DNA of 52,394 nucleotides from Gammaproteobacteria bacterium (GCA_023475025.1 JAMCWB010000031.1:1-52394), one strand, 5' to 3'; shown: positions 24,046 to 34,405, counted from the first letter of the stretch. The notes: generated by a model not told the origin, from the sequence alone. A program made the numbers and translations.

Positions 24046-24393
24046 TCAGCGACAAGCCGCCTGACGTAACGGGCGCTCGCCCATGCTCTGCAGGCGTTGC
24101 TGGTATGCGGGCAGCTCTGTCTGCTGACCTTGAACCGCCGCACGCAGGATGGTGTGTGCCCATGCCGGAAGCGTCGGCTCCCAGCGGTAATACACCCACT
24201 GACCTTGCCGCCGGTCTTCCAGCAATCCGGCCTGGCGCAGCTCGGCCAGGTGCCGGGAGATCTTCGGTTGGCTGGTATCCAATGCACAGACCAGCTCGCA
24301 GACGCACAGCTCGTCTTCATCGGCGAGTAGCAGCATGATGGTCAATCGAGTGGGGTCACCCAGGCATTTGAACAGGCGTTGCGGGGTCAGCAT
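24046..24393 (-). CDS. arsR: ArsR family arsenite-responsive repressor
   Basis: 115-residue winged-helix repressor. The helix-turn-helix region is [23 protein letters not shown], and the metalloid-binding ELCVCEL provides Cys30 and Cys32 as in E. coli ArsR, with Cys36 nearby and one more near the C terminus. As(III) or Sb(III) binding is expected to release DNA. GGAG stands seven bases before the ATG. First gene of arsR-gap-arsJ; phased boxes just upstream are its probable operator. Confidence 0.92.
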   Translation of the reverse strand: MLTPQRLFKCLGDPTRLTIMLLLADEDELCVCELVCALDTSQPKISRHLAELRQAGLLEDRRQGQWVYYRWEPTLPAWAHTILRAAVQGQQTELPAYQQRLQSMGERPLRQAACR

Positions 24394-24425
24394 GGAGCAG
24401 CTCCGGAAAAGATCAGATCAACCCT

Positions 24426-24467
24426 AGTATATATGATTTTTCGTATATATGGAATTTCATATATATG
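24426..24467 (-). promoter_or_regulatory. arsR promoter with three phased TATATATG boxes
   Basis: TATATATG occurs at 24428-24435, 24444-24451 and 24460-24467, exactly 16 bases apart. The last two also form a dyad (ATATATG, 6 bases, CATATAT; 24445-24464). On the minus strand TATACT (24426-24431) is a good -10 for arsR inside the first box, so a repressor bound here would block the promoter. Operator function is inferred. Confidence 0.6.
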
Positions 24468-24531
24468 ACACAGCACCCGCCCCTAAGGACAGGTGTCGAG
24501 CAGGAGGAAGAGGCTGAAGGGAGTAGTCGAG

Positions 24532-25428
24532 TCAGTCGAGCAAGGGCTGCAAAGAATCCGCCAGCAGGGGCGCCATGGCAATCGCATTACTCGGGTGCGC
24601 GATGCAGTCGGTGCTCCATACCTCTCCCACCCCTGCTGCCTTGATCACATCCAGCGCATCGCCGGCAAACAGGGCATGGGTCACCGCGACATCCACCGAA
24701 GCGGCACCCGCCGCCAACAGTTGCTCGGCGGCACCAGCGATGGTGCGGCCGGAGCTGGCGACATCATCCATGAGCACCACGGCACGCCCGCGCACATCCA
24801 GATCGGGCAACTGGATGGCGACCTGGGTGTCGCCGCTGCGGACCTTGGTGCACACGGCATAGTCAAAACCATGCGCCTGCGCAGCGCTTTCCACCCACTG
24901 CAGGGATTCGACATCCGGCCCCATCAACATCGGATTGCTGCGCTTGTCGGCCACCAGGTCGGCCAGTCGCGGTGCACCCGACAGGGCAATGGCCTGATCC
25001 AGCGGGATGGCCTGCTGCAAGCGTTCGATCCGGTGCAGGTGTGGGTCTACGGTGATCACGGCGTCAAACAGCTCGCCCAGGAAGCCGCCGACAATGGTCT
25101 GACTGACGATCTCACCGGGATTGAAGGCAATATCCTGGCGCATGTAGGCCAGGTAAGGCGCGACCAGGATCAGCTTGCCGATACCCAGCTGCCTGGCGTG
25201 GCGCGCCAGCAGCAACAACTCGACCAGTTTGTCATTGGGCCGGTCCAGGCTGCGGTACAACACCAGGGTATCAGGCAAGCGCGTGTCCGCAGCAAAGGGC
25301 AATGTCAGCCGCAGCTCTTCATCCGGGAAGCGGTGGCGACTGATCTCGGCCAACGGCAAACCCAGGCTCTCCGCCAGACGACTGGCTGGCTGCGCCTCAT
25401 CGGCAAAGTGCAACAACAGGCTCGCCAT
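24532..25428 (-). CDS. Archaeal-like ribose-phosphate diphosphokinase (PRPP synthetase) paralogue
   Basis: 298 residues of the PRPP synthetase fold. Seen: RFPDEELRLTL near the N terminus, LDRPNDKLVELLLL, the ATP-loop segment YLAYMRQDIAFNPGEIVSQ, VITVDPHLHR (metal/ATP His), and the PRPP-binding loop VVLMDDVASSGRTI. The YMRQD...F..GE pattern and the short length (bacterial class I is about 310-315) are closer to the archaeal class III type than to housekeeping PrsA. It starts two bases after the phosphorylase stop, with its GGAG inside that gene, so the two are translationally coupled and should share a pathway. Confidence 0.85.
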   Translation of the reverse strand: MASLLLHFADEAQPASRLAESLGLPLAEISRHRFPDEELRLTLPFAADTRLPDTLVLYRSLDRPNDKLVELLLLARHARQLGIGKLILVAPYLAYMRQDIAFNPGEIVSQTIVGGFLGELFDAVITVDPHLHRIERLQQAIPLDQAIALSGAPRLADLVADKRSNPMLMGPDVESLQWVESAAQAHGFDYAVCTKVRSGDTQVAIQLPDLDVRGRAVVLMDDVASSGRTIAGAAEQLLAAGAASVDVAVTHALFAGDALDVIKAAGVGEVWSTDCIAHPSNAIAMAPLLADSLQPLLD

Positions 25429-25430
25429 AA

Positions 25431-26990
25431 TCAGAACTCCACGTTAAGGGTTTGCAGGTTTTCCGCCAGACCCAGGGCAAAGCCACTGTGGCGCTCAGCG
25501 GCCTGGCGGGCAAAATTCTGCTCGGTACGATAGGCCGCATAGACCCGGTACAACGGCTGGCCGGCGGTTACCCGGTCGCCGATCCGCGCCAGCATATCCA
25601 CCCCGGCACCGATGGCCTTGGGTGCGCCAGCCAGTCGGGCAATGCGCGCCAACTTGAGGTTATCAATACCCAGTACCACGCCGTCTTCGGGGGCCAGCAC
25701 ATCAAAGCTGTGCGGTGCCAACGGCGGCTTGTCCGGGTCAAAGGCCTTGGCGCCCTGGGCCTGGATGATGGCCTGCATCTTTTCCATGGCCCGCCCGGAA
25801 TCAAGAATATCGCGTGCAATGGCAAAGCCGTCGCCGCCGCGCACATCGGGATCAAACTCGAGCATACGCCCGGCCAGGCGCAAGGATTTCTGCCGCAGGT
25901 CCATCGGCGCATCTGGGTGGTTCTGCAGTACACGCATGACATCACGCGCCTCCAGCACCGGACCAATGCCCTGGCCAATCGGCTGGCGGCCGTCGGTGAT
26001 CACTACCTCGATCACCAGCCCCATGCAGTCGGCAACATATTCAAACAGCTTACGCAGGCGGCGTGCCTCCGGCATGCTGCGCACCTTGGCGTGCGGCCCG
26101 ACCGGAATATCCAGTAGCAGGTGGGTGGAACCGGCAGCGACCTTTTTCGACAGGATCGAGGCCACCATCTGACCCGGCGAGTCGATCGACAGCGGACGCT
26201 CCACCGCAATCAGCACATCATCCGCCGGTGACAGGTCACTGGTGCCACCCCAGGCCAGGCAACCACGATGGGTGCGCACCAGCGCGTTCAGCTCATCAAA
26301 GGGCAGCTCGACATTGGCCAGCACTTCCATGGTATCGGCCGTACCGGCGGGCGAGGTGATCGCCCGCGATGAGGTCTTTGGGCACAGCATGCCGTGGGCG
26401 GCCACGATGGGCACCACCAGCATGGAGGTACGATTGCCGGGAATCCCGCCGATACAGTGCTTGTCGACCACCGGATGTTCCTGCCAGTCAAGCCGGCGAC
26501 CGACCCGGCTCATGGCATCACTGAGGTAGAACACCTCTTCCCGGTCCAGCTCGCCCTGATTGCAGGCGACGACAAAGGCGGTCAGCTCGATCTTCGAGTA
26601 ACGGTGCTCAGCAATATCGCTGACGATGCGGCGGAAATCATCGCGGGTCAGCCGCTCGCCGGCGATCTTACGGTGCAGTGCCGAAATGGAGCCGGCCGGC
26701 TCGGCCTGCGAGATACTCACCACCTCACCTTCTGCTATACCAAACTGGGCAAAGGCATCCTCGGACAGGCCCAGTTGGTTGCAGGCAACGATACGCTCGT
26801 CATCCACCACATTCAGGCTGGCCAGCACCCGCTTGCCGTTATTGCGGATTTCCACCTTGGCCAGGGCCTGAAAGCCCTCGGCCCGATACAGCGGGCAATC
26901 CCGGTGCAGGTAAGCCACGTTTTCCCGGTAGGTATCAATACCGACCCGGCACAGCTTGAGCCCCTGCTTGTTATCGTCGGTCGTGGCCAT
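25431..26990 (-). CDS. AMP/thymidine phosphorylase family enzyme (archaeal AMP-phosphorylase type)
   Basis: 519-residue member of the nucleoside phosphorylase II family. An N-terminal extra domain (about 1-90) distinguishes AMP phosphorylases from DeoA (about 440). Then come [14 protein letters not shown], the phosphate-binding region [35 protein letters not shown] and the [11 protein letters not shown] loop. Archaeal members convert AMP plus phosphate to adenine and ribose-1,5-bisphosphate; a thymidine or uridine substrate is the alternative. ATG 26990 follows AGGA. Only nine bases separate it from gcvP, whose stop overlaps the ribosome site, so it reads on from the glycine cleavage genes. 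Confidence 0.85.
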   Translation of the reverse strand: MATTDDNKQGLKLCRVGIDTYRENVAYLHRDCPLYRAEGFQALAKVEIRNNGKRVLASLNVVDDERIVACNQLGLSEDAFAQFGIAEGEVVSISQAEPAGSISALHRKIAGERLTRDDFRRIVSDIAEHRYSKIELTAFVVACNQGELDREEVFYLSDAMSRVGRRLDWQEHPVVDKHCIGGIPGNRTSMLVVPIVAAHGMLCPKTSSRAITSPAGTADTMEVLANVELPFDELNALVRTHRGCLAWGGTSDLSPADDVLIAVERPLSIDSPGQMVASILSKKVAAGSTHLLLDIPVGPHAKVRSMPEARRLRKLFEYVADCMGLVIEVVITDGRQPIGQGIGPVLEARDVMRVLQNHPDAPMDLRQKSLRLAGRMLEFDPDVRGGDGFAIARDILDSGRAMEKMQAIIQAQGAKAFDPDKPPLAPHSFDVLAPEDGVVLGIDNLKLARIARLAGAPKAIGAGVDMLARIGDRVTAGQPLYRVYAAYRTEQNFARQAAERHSGFALGLAENLQTLNVEF

Positions 26991-26999
26991 GCGCTTTCC

Positions 27000-29882
27000 T
27001 CAGTCCTGGTAGCTCTCTACCGGTGGGCAGGCACAGAACAGGTTGCGATCACCATAGACGTTATCAATCCGGTTTACGCTGGGCCAGAATTTATTCGCCG
27101 CCACCCAGGGCTGCGGGAATACCGCTTCCTGCCGCGAGTAGGGGCGCTCCCAGTCACCGGTAATATCGGCGAGGGTATGCGGCGCATGGCGCAGCGGGTT
27201 GTCAGCTTCCGGCCACTCGCCCTGCTCGACCCGGCTGATCTCGGCCCGAATGGTCAGCATGGCATCAACAAAACGATCCAGCTCGGCCTTGGACTCACTT
27301 TCCGTCGGCTCGATCATCAGGGTGCCGGCGACCGGGAAAGACATAGTCGGCGCATGGAAACCGAAGTCCATCAGGCGTTTGGCGACATCTTCCTCGGTGA
27401 TACCGGAGGCTGCCTTGAGCGGGCGAATATCGATGATGCACTCGTGCGCCACGCGGCCGTTACGGCCACTGTAGAGCACCGGATAGGCTTCGCCCAGGCG
27501 CTTGGCCAGGTAGTTGGCACTCAGGATCGCCACCTCGGTGGCCTGACGCAGACCGATGGCGCCCATCAAGGCGATATAGGTCCAGCTGATCGGCAGGATG
27601 CTGGCACTGCCCCAGGGCGCGGCACTGACCGCGCCGTTCTCCGGATTCGGCCCGTCCAGCGGTACCACCGGGTGGTTGGCGACAAAGGGTGCCAGATGCG
27701 CCTTGACGCCAATCGGGCCCATACCCGGACCACCGCCACCATGGGGGATACAGAAGGTCTTATGCAGGTTCATATGGGACACATCGGCGCCGATATCCGC
27801 CGGCCGGGTCAGCGCCACCTGGGCATTCAGGTTGGCACCATCCATATACACCTGGCCGCCGTGCTGGTGAATGATCTCGCAGATCTCGCGAACACCCTCC
27901 TCATAGACGCCATGGGTCGAGGGATAAGTGATCATCAGACAGGACAGGTTGGCCGCGTTGTCTGCCGCCTTCTGGCGCAGGTCATCCACGTCCACATTGC
28001 CCTGATCGTCACAATTGACCAGCACCACCCGCATGCTCGCCATCATCGCCGAGGCCGGGTTGGTGCCGTGCGCCGAGGTTGGAATCAGACACACATTGCG
28101 GTGCCCTTCGCCATTGGCTTCGTGGAATTTACGGATCGCCAGCAGGCCGGCGTATTCGCCCTGGGCGCCGGAATTGGGTTGCATGCAGATGGCATCAAAA
28201 CCGGTAATTTCACGCAGCATGGCTTCCAGTTCGGCAATCATCACCTGGTAGCCTTCAGCCTGAGCCAGCGGCGCAAAGGGATGCAGCTGACCGAACTCGG
28301 GCCAGGTGATCGGAATCATCTCGGCGGTGGCATTCAGCTTCATGGTGCAGGAGCCGAGGGGGATCATGGCATGGTTGAGCGCCAGGTCCTTGTTCTCCAG
28401 TGACTTGATGTAGCGCAGCATCTCGGTTTCCGAGTGGTAGCTGTTGAACACCGGATGAGTCAGGAAGCCTGACTGCCGGCTCAGCTCGGCCGGAATACCC
28501 GGCTCCCCCGTGATCGCGGCATCCAGATCCGCTACAGCCAGCCCATGGCTGTCGCCGGCAAAGCAGGCCAGCAGGGTTTCGACGGTGCTGCGCGTCGTAC
28601 TTTCGTCCAGGCTGACGCCCAGGGTGTCGGCATCAATCAGACGCAGGTTGATGCGCGCGCTCTGCGCCCGCTCGACAATCTGTGCGGCCTTACCCGGAAC
28701 CTTCAGCGTCAAGGTGTCGAAATAGTGCTGATTGACCCGCTCAATACCCGCCTGCGCCAGACCATCGGCCAGGATGGCAGTCAACCGCTGCACGCGGCGG
28801 GCAATGGTCTTGAGGCCTTCCGGGCCATGGTAGACGGCATAGAAGCTGGCGATATTGGCCAGCAGTACCTGAGCAGTACAGATATTCGAATTGGCTTTTT
28901 CACGGCGGATATGCTGCTCGCGGGTCTGCAGCGCCATACGCAGAGCACGGTTGCCGCGGGTATCGACGGAAACGCCGATGATGCGACCCGGCATGGCGCG
29001 CTTGTAGGCGTCGCGGGTAGCAAAGAAAGCCGCGTGCGGCCCGCCGTAGCCCATGGGCACGCCAAAGCGCTGGGCGCTGCCGAAGACTACATCGGCGCCT
29101 AGCTCACCGGGCGGGGTCAGCAGCACCAGGCTGAGCAGGTCGGCACCGACACAGGCCAGACCTTTCTGCGCCTGCACCTGCTCGATCAAGGGTTTCAGGT
29201 CACGGATCTCGCCCCAGGTGGTCGGGTACTGGAACAGTGCGCCGAAGACCTCATGCTCACCCAGCGTGGCTACATCAGCTACCACGGTCTCGAAGCCGAA
29301 GGCTTCAGCGCGGTTACAGACCACGGAAATGGTCTGCGGGTGGCAGTCCTGATCGATAAAGAACAGGTTGCTCTTGCTCTTGGCCACCCGCTTGGCCAAG
29401 GCCATGGCCTCGGCAGCGGCGGTCGCCTCGTCCAGTAAGGAGGCGCTGGCCAGCTCCATACCGGTCAGGTCGATGGTCACTTGCTGGAAGTTCAGTAGCG
29501 CTTCCAGGCGGCCCTGGGCAATTTCCGGCTGGTAGGGGGTGTAGGCGGTATACCAGCCCGGATTTTCCAGCACGTTACGCAGAATCACCGCCGGCGTCAG
29601 CGTGTTGTGATAGCCCATGCCAATGCAGGAGGTATACACCTGATTCTTGCTGGCCACGCCTTTCAGATAGGCCAGTACCTCGGCCTCGGTACGCGGTGCA
29701 GACAGCCCGAGCAGGTCGTCACGCAGGATGCTCTGCGGCACTGTTTGCGCAATCAGTTCGGCCAGCGATGGCGCACCCAGGGTGTCCAGCATGGCTTGCT
29801 GTTCAGCCGCATCCGGGCCGATATGACGACGGATAAAGTCATCGGTCTGTTCAAGTTCAGGGAGGCTTGGGGTATGACGCAT
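27000..29882 (-). CDS. gcvP: Glycine dehydrogenase (decarboxylating), P-protein
   Basis: PLP enzyme that decarboxylates glycine and loads aminomethyl onto lipoyl GcvH. 960 residues, the fused single-chain form (E. coli 957). Seen: FIRRHIGPD at the N terminus, [36 protein letters not shown] and the PLP lysine in [17 protein letters not shown] 29882 begins the family-typical [12 protein letters not shown]; 20 further upstream codons have no homologous look. A terminator-like hairpin separates gcvH from gcvP. Confidence 0.96.
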   Translation of the reverse strand: MRHTPSLPELEQTDDFIRRHIGPDAAEQQAMLDTLGAPSLAELIAQTVPQSILRDDLLGLSAPRTEAEVLAYLKGVASKNQVYTSCIGMGYHNTLTPAVILRNVLENPGWYTAYTPYQPEIAQGRLEALLNFQQVTIDLTGMELASASLLDEATAAAEAMALAKRVAKSKSNLFFIDQDCHPQTISVVCNRAEAFGFETVVADVATLGEHEVFGALFQYPTTWGEIRDLKPLIEQVQAQKGLACVGADLLSLVLLTPPGELGADVVFGSAQRFGVPMGYGGPHAAFFATRDAYKRAMPGRIIGVSVDTRGNRALRMALQTREQHIRREKANSNICTAQVLLANIASFYAVYHGPEGLKTIARRVQRLTAILADGLAQAGIERVNQHYFDTLTLKVPGKAAQIVERAQSARINLRLIDADTLGVSLDESTTRSTVETLLACFAGDSHGLAVADLDAAITGEPGIPAELSRQSGFLTHPVFNSYHSETEMLRYIKSLENKDLALNHAMIPLGSCTMKLNATAEMIPITWPEFGQLHPFAPLAQAEGYQVMIAELEAMLREITGFDAICMQPNSGAQGEYAGLLAIRKFHEANGEGHRNVCLIPTSAHGTNPASAMMASMRVVLVNCDDQGNVDVDDLRQKAADNAANLSCLMITYPSTHGVYEEGVREICEIIHQHGGQVYMDGANLNAQVALTRPADIGADVSHMNLHKTFCIPHGGGGPGMGPIGVKAHLAPFVANHPVVPLDGPNPENGAVSAAPWGSASILPISWTYIALMGAIGLRQATEVAILSANYLAKRLGEAYPVLYSGRNGRVAHECIIDIRPLKAASGITEEDVAKRLMDFGFHAPTMSFPVAGTLMIEPTESESKAELDRFVDAMLTIRAEISRVEQGEWPEADNPLRHAPHTLADITGDWERPYSRQEAVFPQPWVAANKFWPSVNRIDNVYGDRNLFCACPPVESYQD

Positions 29883-29910
29883 CGGAGGCACCTGCTCAAG
29901 GTAAGAAAGA

Positions 29911-29938
29911 CAAAAGCCCTGAAGGGTCTCAGGGCTTT
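29911..29938 (-). terminator. Terminator or attenuator between gcvH and gcvP
   Basis: On the minus strand AAAGCCCTGA, a 6-base loop, TCAGGGCTTT, then TTGTCTTTCTT. A perfect 10-bp stem with a T-rich tail, 22 bases after the gcvH stop and 29 bases before the gcvP start. It probably reduces read-through from gcvTH into gcvP. Confidence 0.7.
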
Positions 29939-29960
29939 GCACTGCAATCGTTCAATAGCT

Positions 29961-30341
29961 TCAGAGTGAGGCGCCGTAGGCCTCGGCATCCAGCAGCTTG
30001 TCCAGCTCGCTGCTGTCACTGGGCTTGATCTTGAAGAACCAGGCCTCGCCGTAGGGGTCGCCATTGACGCCTTCCGGCGCCTCATCCAGGCTGTCGTTGA
30101 TGGCAATGACTTCGCCGCTGACCGGGGCGTAAATGTCAGAGGCGGCCTTGACCGACTCGACCACGGCGCACTCTTCACCGGCGCTGACAACACGGCCCAC
30201 TTCCGGCAATTCGACAAACACCACATCACCCAGCAGATCCTGAGCATGATCGGTAATACCGATGGTCAGCGTGCCATCTGACTCTTCACGAACCCATTCA
30301 TGGCTGCTGGCGTAGCGCAGTTCGGCGGGAATAGTGCTCAT
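29961..30341 (-). CDS. gcvH: Glycine cleavage H-protein
   Basis: 126-residue lipoyl carrier that shuttles the aminomethyl group between GcvP, GcvT and GcvL. The lipoylation site is Lys65 in [20 protein letters not shown] near the N terminus and [12 protein letters not shown] near the C terminus are typical. GAGGA precedes the ATG by seven bases. It follows gcvT by 36 bases. Confidence 0.97.
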   Translation of the reverse strand: MSTIPAELRYASSHEWVREESDGTLTIGITDHAQDLLGDVVFVELPEVGRVVSAGEECAVVESVKAASDIYAPVSGEVIAINDSLDEAPEGVNGDPYGEAWFFKIKPSDSSELDKLLDAEAYGASL

Positions 30342-30377
30342 AGTGATATCCTCAAAACAAAGAAATAGGTACCAGGC

Positions 30378-31463
30378 TCAACCGTGCAGTGGCTGACCAT
30401 GGCGAACAAAACCGGGTTTGACAACCTGCACGTCCAGCAGCTTGCCACGAATCTCGACCTGGGCGGTATCCGCAGTGCCGCGCGGCACGCGCGCCAGAGC
30501 AATGGAGCAGCCCAGGGTCGGCGAGAAGCTGCCACTGGTGATTTCACCTTCTCCCACACCTGGCACAATCACCTTCTGATGGCCGCGCAACACGGCGCGC
30601 TGCTGCAGAATCAAGCCAACCTGTTTCGGCTGATCACCCGCCGCACGCTGGGCTTCCAGCGCCTGACGCCCGATAAAGTCACGCTCAGCCGGCTCCCAGG
30701 CAATGGTCCAGGCCATATTCGCGGCCAAGGGTGACACGCTTTCATCCATATCCGAGCCGTACAGGTTGAGCCCGGCTTCCAGGCGCAGGGTATCCCGAGC
30801 ACCCAGGCCACAGGGCGCACAACCGGCTGCCAGCAAGGCATCCCAGAATGCCGGCGCCTCATCAGCGGGCAGGATAATTTCCAGCCCATCCTCGCCGGTG
30901 TAGCCGGTCCGGCCGATAAACCAGTCACCAGCGGGCAAACCCTGAAAAACCTTGAGGTCATTGATCAGCGCGGCGCGGGTATCGCTGACCAGCCCCTTGC
31001 AGACGTCCAGCGCACGCGGTCCCTGCACGGCCAGCATGGCCAGGTCATCACGCTCGCGCAGGGTAACGGCAAACCCCTCGGCCTGCTGCTGCATCCAGGC
31101 CAGATCCTTGTCCCGCGTGGAAGCATTCACCACCACACGATAGCCATCGGCAAACAGATAGACGATCAGGTCATCAATCACACCACCCTGCTCATTCAGC
31201 ATGCCGCTGTACAGGGCCTTGCCGGCCATGCTCAAGCGTGCCACATCATTGGCCAGCAGGTATTGCAGATAGACCTTGGCCTCGCTTCCGCTGATATCCA
31301 CCACGGTCATGTGCGAGACATCGAACACCCCCATATCACGGCGAACCCGATGATGCTCCTCGAGCTGCGAGCCATAGTGCAAGGGCATGTCCCAACCACC
31401 AAAGTCGACCATTTTGCCGCCGGCGGCCAGGTGCTTGTCATACAACGGAGTGCGCATACCCAT
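30378..31463 (-). CDS. gcvT: Glycine cleavage T-protein (aminomethyltransferase)
   Basis: 361 residues. It transfers methylene from aminomethyl-GcvH to tetrahydrofolate, releasing ammonia. Seen: [35 protein letters not shown], the folate-site [10 protein letters not shown] and the C-terminal IGRQALEAQ. Order gcvT-gcvH-gcvP, all on the minus strand. ATG 31463 or ATG 31457 (two codons in) are both possible. TACAAT on the minus strand at 31500-31505 may be its -10 box. No glycine riboswitch is recognisable in the 117 bases upstream, so control may rest on a GcvA/GcvR-type system. Confidence 0.95.
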   Translation of the reverse strand: MGMRTPLYDKHLAAGGKMVDFGGWDMPLHYGSQLEEHHRVRRDMGVFDVSHMTVVDISGSEAKVYLQYLLANDVARLSMAGKALYSGMLNEQGGVIDDLIVYLFADGYRVVVNASTRDKDLAWMQQQAEGFAVTLRERDDLAMLAVQGPRALDVCKGLVSDTRAALINDLKVFQGLPAGDWFIGRTGYTGEDGLEIILPADEAPAFWDALLAAGCAPCGLGARDTLRLEAGLNLYGSDMDESVSPLAANMAWTIAWEPAERDFIGRQALEAQRAAGDQPKQVGLILQQRAVLRGHQKVIVPGVGEGEITSGSFSPTLGCSIALARVPRGTADTAQVEIRGKLLDVQVVKPGFVRHGQPLHG

Positions 31464-31580
31464 TCGGACATCCTTCAGATCAGGGGGCAGAAAGGCGCAA
31501 TTGTAGCTGCATTACGGGGTCTTTGTGCAGCCCGGGATGACAGTCGGCAATCAGCCCGCCCGAAAAGCCGTGCGCTGGGC

Positions 31581-33218
31581 TCAGTTAGGGCGCATGCCGC
31601 GCCCGGAGCGACGAATCAGGATAATCACCGGCAGCAGTCCAACCACCACCAGGGTCAGCGCCGGCAAGGAAGCCCGCGCCCATTCCCCCTCCACCGTCAG
31701 GCCGTGGATACGGATCGCCAGAGTATCCCAGCCGAACGGACGCATCAGCAGGGTAGCCGGCATTTCCTTGAGCACATCAACAAAAACCAGCAAGGCAGCA
31801 CTGAGTACGCCCGGCAACAACAACGGCAGGTAGACCCGCCAGAACACGGCAAAGCCGGACTGCCCCAGGCTCTGCGCCGCTTCGGGCAAGGAGGGACGTA
31901 TCCGCGCCAGCGAGGTATCCAGAGGGCCATAGGCAACCGCCATAAAGCGGATCAGGTAAGCCAGCAACAGCGCAAACAGGCTGCCCATCAGCAGGGGCCC
32001 GGCTGTTTCATTGCCCAGCCATTGGCGCAAGGGAATCAACAACTGGTTATCTAAAAAGCTGAAGGCAAACATGATCCCCACGGCCAGCACCGAGCCTGGC
32101 AGGGCGTAACCGAGATTGGCAACCGAGACGGCACTGCGGACCCGTCGGATCGGTTGCAGGCGTCGCCCAAGCACCAGCAGGGTGGCGGCAAGCACGGTTA
32201 TAAAGGCAGCAATCGCGCCGAGGATCAGGGTATTGCGAATTACCCGCCAGTAGCGCTGATCCATTTCTTCCAGGCCACCGTTGAACAGCCAGAAAACCAG
32301 TTGCAGCACGGGTATGATGAAGGCCACCGCGAGCACCAGCAGACAATACCCGGAGGCCAACCAGGCTTTTGGTCCGCGCAACCGATAGAGCACCCCCTGA
32401 CGAGGCTTGTCTGCACCGGGAAAGCGCTTGCTGCCCTGGGCTCGGCGTTCGGCAAGCAGGGCCAGAAAGACAAACAGCAGCAGCACGCTGGCCAGCTGGG
32501 TAGCCGTCGACAGGCTATAGAAGCCATACCAGGTTTTGTAGATAGCCGTCGTGAAGGTATCGAAATTGAACACCGAGACGGCGCCAAAATCAGCCAGCGT
32601 CTCCATGATGGCCAGCGCAACACCGGCACCGATAGCCGGGCGTGCCATCGGCAGGGCCACTCGCCAAAAGGCCTTCCAGGGGCTCATGCCAAGCACCCGC
32701 GAGGCTTCCATCAAGCCACGTCCCTGGGCCAAAAAGGCGCTGCGTGCCAGCAAGTAGACGTAGGGATAAAAAACCAGAATGAGGACAGCAATCACGCCGC
32801 CGGTGGAGCGAATCGGCGGTAGCCCGGCCTGCGGACCAAGCCAGTCGCGCATCAGGCCTTGTACCGGGCCGGAGTAATCCAGCAAACCAATCATGACAAA
32901 GGCCAGCACATAGGCCGGAATCGCGAAGGGCAGCATCAGCGCCCAGTCCAGCCAGCGCCGACCGGGAAACTCGCAGAGGCTGACCAGCCAGGCAAGACTG
33001 ACGCCCAGCACGGTAACGCCCAGCCCGACACCCAACACCAGCACCAGGGTATTGGTCACCAGTTGCCACAGCTGGGTTTGCAGCAGGTGGCCCCAGATCT
33101 GGGCATCCACGTTTTGCCAACTGAGCAGAATCACCGCAATCGGCATCAGGACCAATGCGGCCAGACTGTACACGGTCAGGCGCCAGCGGCGTTTCGGGGT
33201 CAGTGGGTGACGGGACAC
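31581..33218 (-). CDS. fbpB: Ferric iron ABC transporter permease
   Basis: 545-residue FbpB/HitB/SfuB-type permease with two fused permease halves of about six membrane segments each. Both coupling (EAA) loops are visible: EASRVLGMSPWKAFWRVALP (about 170) and EAAQSLGQSGFAVFWRVYLP (about 445). It moves Fe3+ delivered by FbpA across the inner membrane and needs an FbpC ATPase, which is not in the window. GTG start with GGAG five bases upstream. It lies just behind gcvT, as in P. aeruginosa, and after fbpA, from which a hairpin separates it. Confidence 0.92.
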   Translation of the reverse strand: MSRHPLTPKRRWRLTVYSLAALVLMPIAVILLSWQNVDAQIWGHLLQTQLWQLVTNTLVLVLGVGLGVTVLGVSLAWLVSLCEFPGRRWLDWALMLPFAIPAYVLAFVMIGLLDYSGPVQGLMRDWLGPQAGLPPIRSTGGVIAVLILVFYPYVYLLARSAFLAQGRGLMEASRVLGMSPWKAFWRVALPMARPAIGAGVALAIMETLADFGAVSVFNFDTFTTAIYKTWYGFYSLSTATQLASVLLLFVFLALLAERRAQGSKRFPGADKPRQGVLYRLRGPKAWLASGYCLLVLAVAFIIPVLQLVFWLFNGGLEEMDQRYWRVIRNTLILGAIAAFITVLAATLLVLGRRLQPIRRVRSAVSVANLGYALPGSVLAVGIMFAFSFLDNQLLIPLRQWLGNETAGPLLMGSLFALLLAYLIRFMAVAYGPLDTSLARIRPSLPEAAQSLGQSGFAVFWRVYLPLLLPGVLSAALLVFVDVLKEMPATLLMRPFGWDTLAIRIHGLTVEGEWARASLPALTLVVVGLLPVIILIRRSGRGMRPN

Positions 33219-33240
33219 AAGCTCTCCGCGTTAAATACAA

Positions 33241-33263
33241 TCGCCCGGCGCAGAGCCGGGCGA
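33241..33263 (-). terminator. Attenuator-like hairpin between fbpA and fbpB
   Basis: Perfect 9-bp stem TCGCCCGGC/GCCGGGCGA with a 5-base loop, followed on the minus strand by TTGTATTT. It likely gives more binding protein than permease, as is common in ABC importer operons. Confidence 0.6.
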
Positions 33264-33301
33264 GCAGTATAGCGGAATCGATCAGCGGGTTGGGGGCTGA
33301 A

Positions 33302-34303
33302 TCAATTCCAGCGCAAACGGTCCATCAACATAATGGCTTCCGGCTGACGACGACCTGCGATTTCCACATCAATGGTATCGGCCTTGAACTCTCCCCACGC
33401 AGCCACATCGTCTGCTGGCGGCAGCTGGTCATTGGCGGGAAACTCCATATTCACATCGGCAAAGATCCGCTGCGCTTCCTCGGTGGTCAGCCACTCAAGA
33501 AACTTGATTGCCTCCTGAGGCTGCTTGGCATGCCGGGTAACACCCGCACCGGAAATATTCACATGCACGCCACGATCGTCCTGGTTTGGCCAGAACAACG
33601 CTACATTGATGTCCGGGTTGTCTTTTTCCAGACGACCAAAGTAATAGGTGTTGACGATACCCACATCGCACTGGCCAGCATCAATCGCCTGCAGCAAGGA
33701 GGTGTCATTGGAGAAGATGGGCACTGAGGTATTGGCGACCCAGCCACGGATGATCTCAGCCGTTTTCTCTTCACCCAGGGTTTCCAGCATGGTGGCGGTC
33801 AGCGACTGGTTATAGACTTTTTTCGAGGTGCGCAGGCACAGGCGACCCTGCCACTGCTCGTCAGCCAGGGCTTCATAAGTGCTCAGGGTGTCCGGATCGA
33901 CCCGCTCGGTCGAGTAGGCAATGGTACGCGCGCGCAGTGACAAACCTGTCCACTGGCTGTTGGATGAGCGGTACTGGCTGGGAATATTGGCCTCGATCAC
34001 GTCCGATTTAACCGAACGCAGCAAGCCCATCTCCTCGGCCTGCCAGAGATTGCCGGCATCCACGGTAATAAAAAGATCGGCAGGGGTGTTGGCACCCTCG
34101 GCACGCAGCCGGGCCATCAAGGGTGCTTCACCATCAGTAATGTAGTTGATCTTGACGCCGGTTTTTTCGGTATACAGCTCAAAGACCGGACGAATCAGGT
34201 GCTCCTGGCGCGAGGAATACACCACCAGTTCCTTCGCCTGGGCAAAACCGGTAACAGCAGTCAAGGCAAGTGCAGCAGTAGCAACAAGAGTTTTGCAGGA
34301 CAT
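33302..34303 (-). CDS. fbpA: Periplasmic ferric iron-binding protein
   Basis: 333-residue solute-binding protein with a signal peptide (about 1-23, AQA then [10 protein letters not shown]). The mature N terminus ELVVYSSR is the hallmark of the FbpA/HitA/FutA family. The tandem tyrosines of the iron site are in NTYYFGRL, and [19 protein letters not shown] is also typical. It binds Fe3+ in the periplasm and hands it to FbpB. A Fur box and promoter lie directly upstream, so iron starvation should induce it. Confidence 0.93.
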   Translation of the reverse strand: MSCKTLVATAALALTAVTGFAQAKELVVYSSRQEHLIRPVFELYTEKTGVKINYITDGEAPLMARLRAEGANTPADLFITVDAGNLWQAEEMGLLRSVKSDVIEANIPSQYRSSNSQWTGLSLRARTIAYSTERVDPDTLSTYEALADEQWQGRLCLRTSKKVYNQSLTATMLETLGEEKTAEIIRGWVANTSVPIFSNDTSLLQAIDAGQCDVGIVNTYYFGRLEKDNPDINVALFWPNQDDRGVHVNISGAGVTRHAKQPQEAIKFLEWLTTEEAQRIFADVNMEFPANDQLPPADDVAAWGEFKADTIDVEIAGRRQPEAIMLMDRLRWN

Positions 34304-34337
34304 GGACGACCCTCAAGTCAGAGTAAGTGATTGCCAG

Positions 34338-34366
34338 ATGATAATGATTAACATTTAAATTAGCAA
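34338..34366 (-). promoter_or_regulatory. Fur box and overlapping promoter of fbpA
   Basis: GATAATGATTAACATTTAA (34340-34358) matches the 19-base Fur consensus at 14 positions. On the minus strand TTGCTA (34361-34366) and TATCAT (34338-34343), 17 bases apart, form a fair sigma-70 promoter that the Fur site covers. Confidence 0.75.
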
Positions 34367-34405
34367 TAACTTAAACGACTGGAGATGCAACTGCATTGAC
34401 GCAGG

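Noticed and set aside
22953..24320. A 455-codon reading of GAPDH extending into arsR
   Set aside because: The first 122 codons run out of frame through arsR. The real start at 23954 has a perfect AGGAGG and the family N terminus.
26394..28403. 669-codon open frame antisense to the phosphorylase gene and gcvP
   Set aside because: It lies wholly opposite two certain genes. The peptide is His/Gly/Gln-rich without family motifs, a usual shadow of GC-rich third positions.
31464..31580. Possible glycine riboswitch in front of gcvT
   Set aside because: The 117-base leader lacks the conserved tandem aptamer core and is too short for two aptamers.
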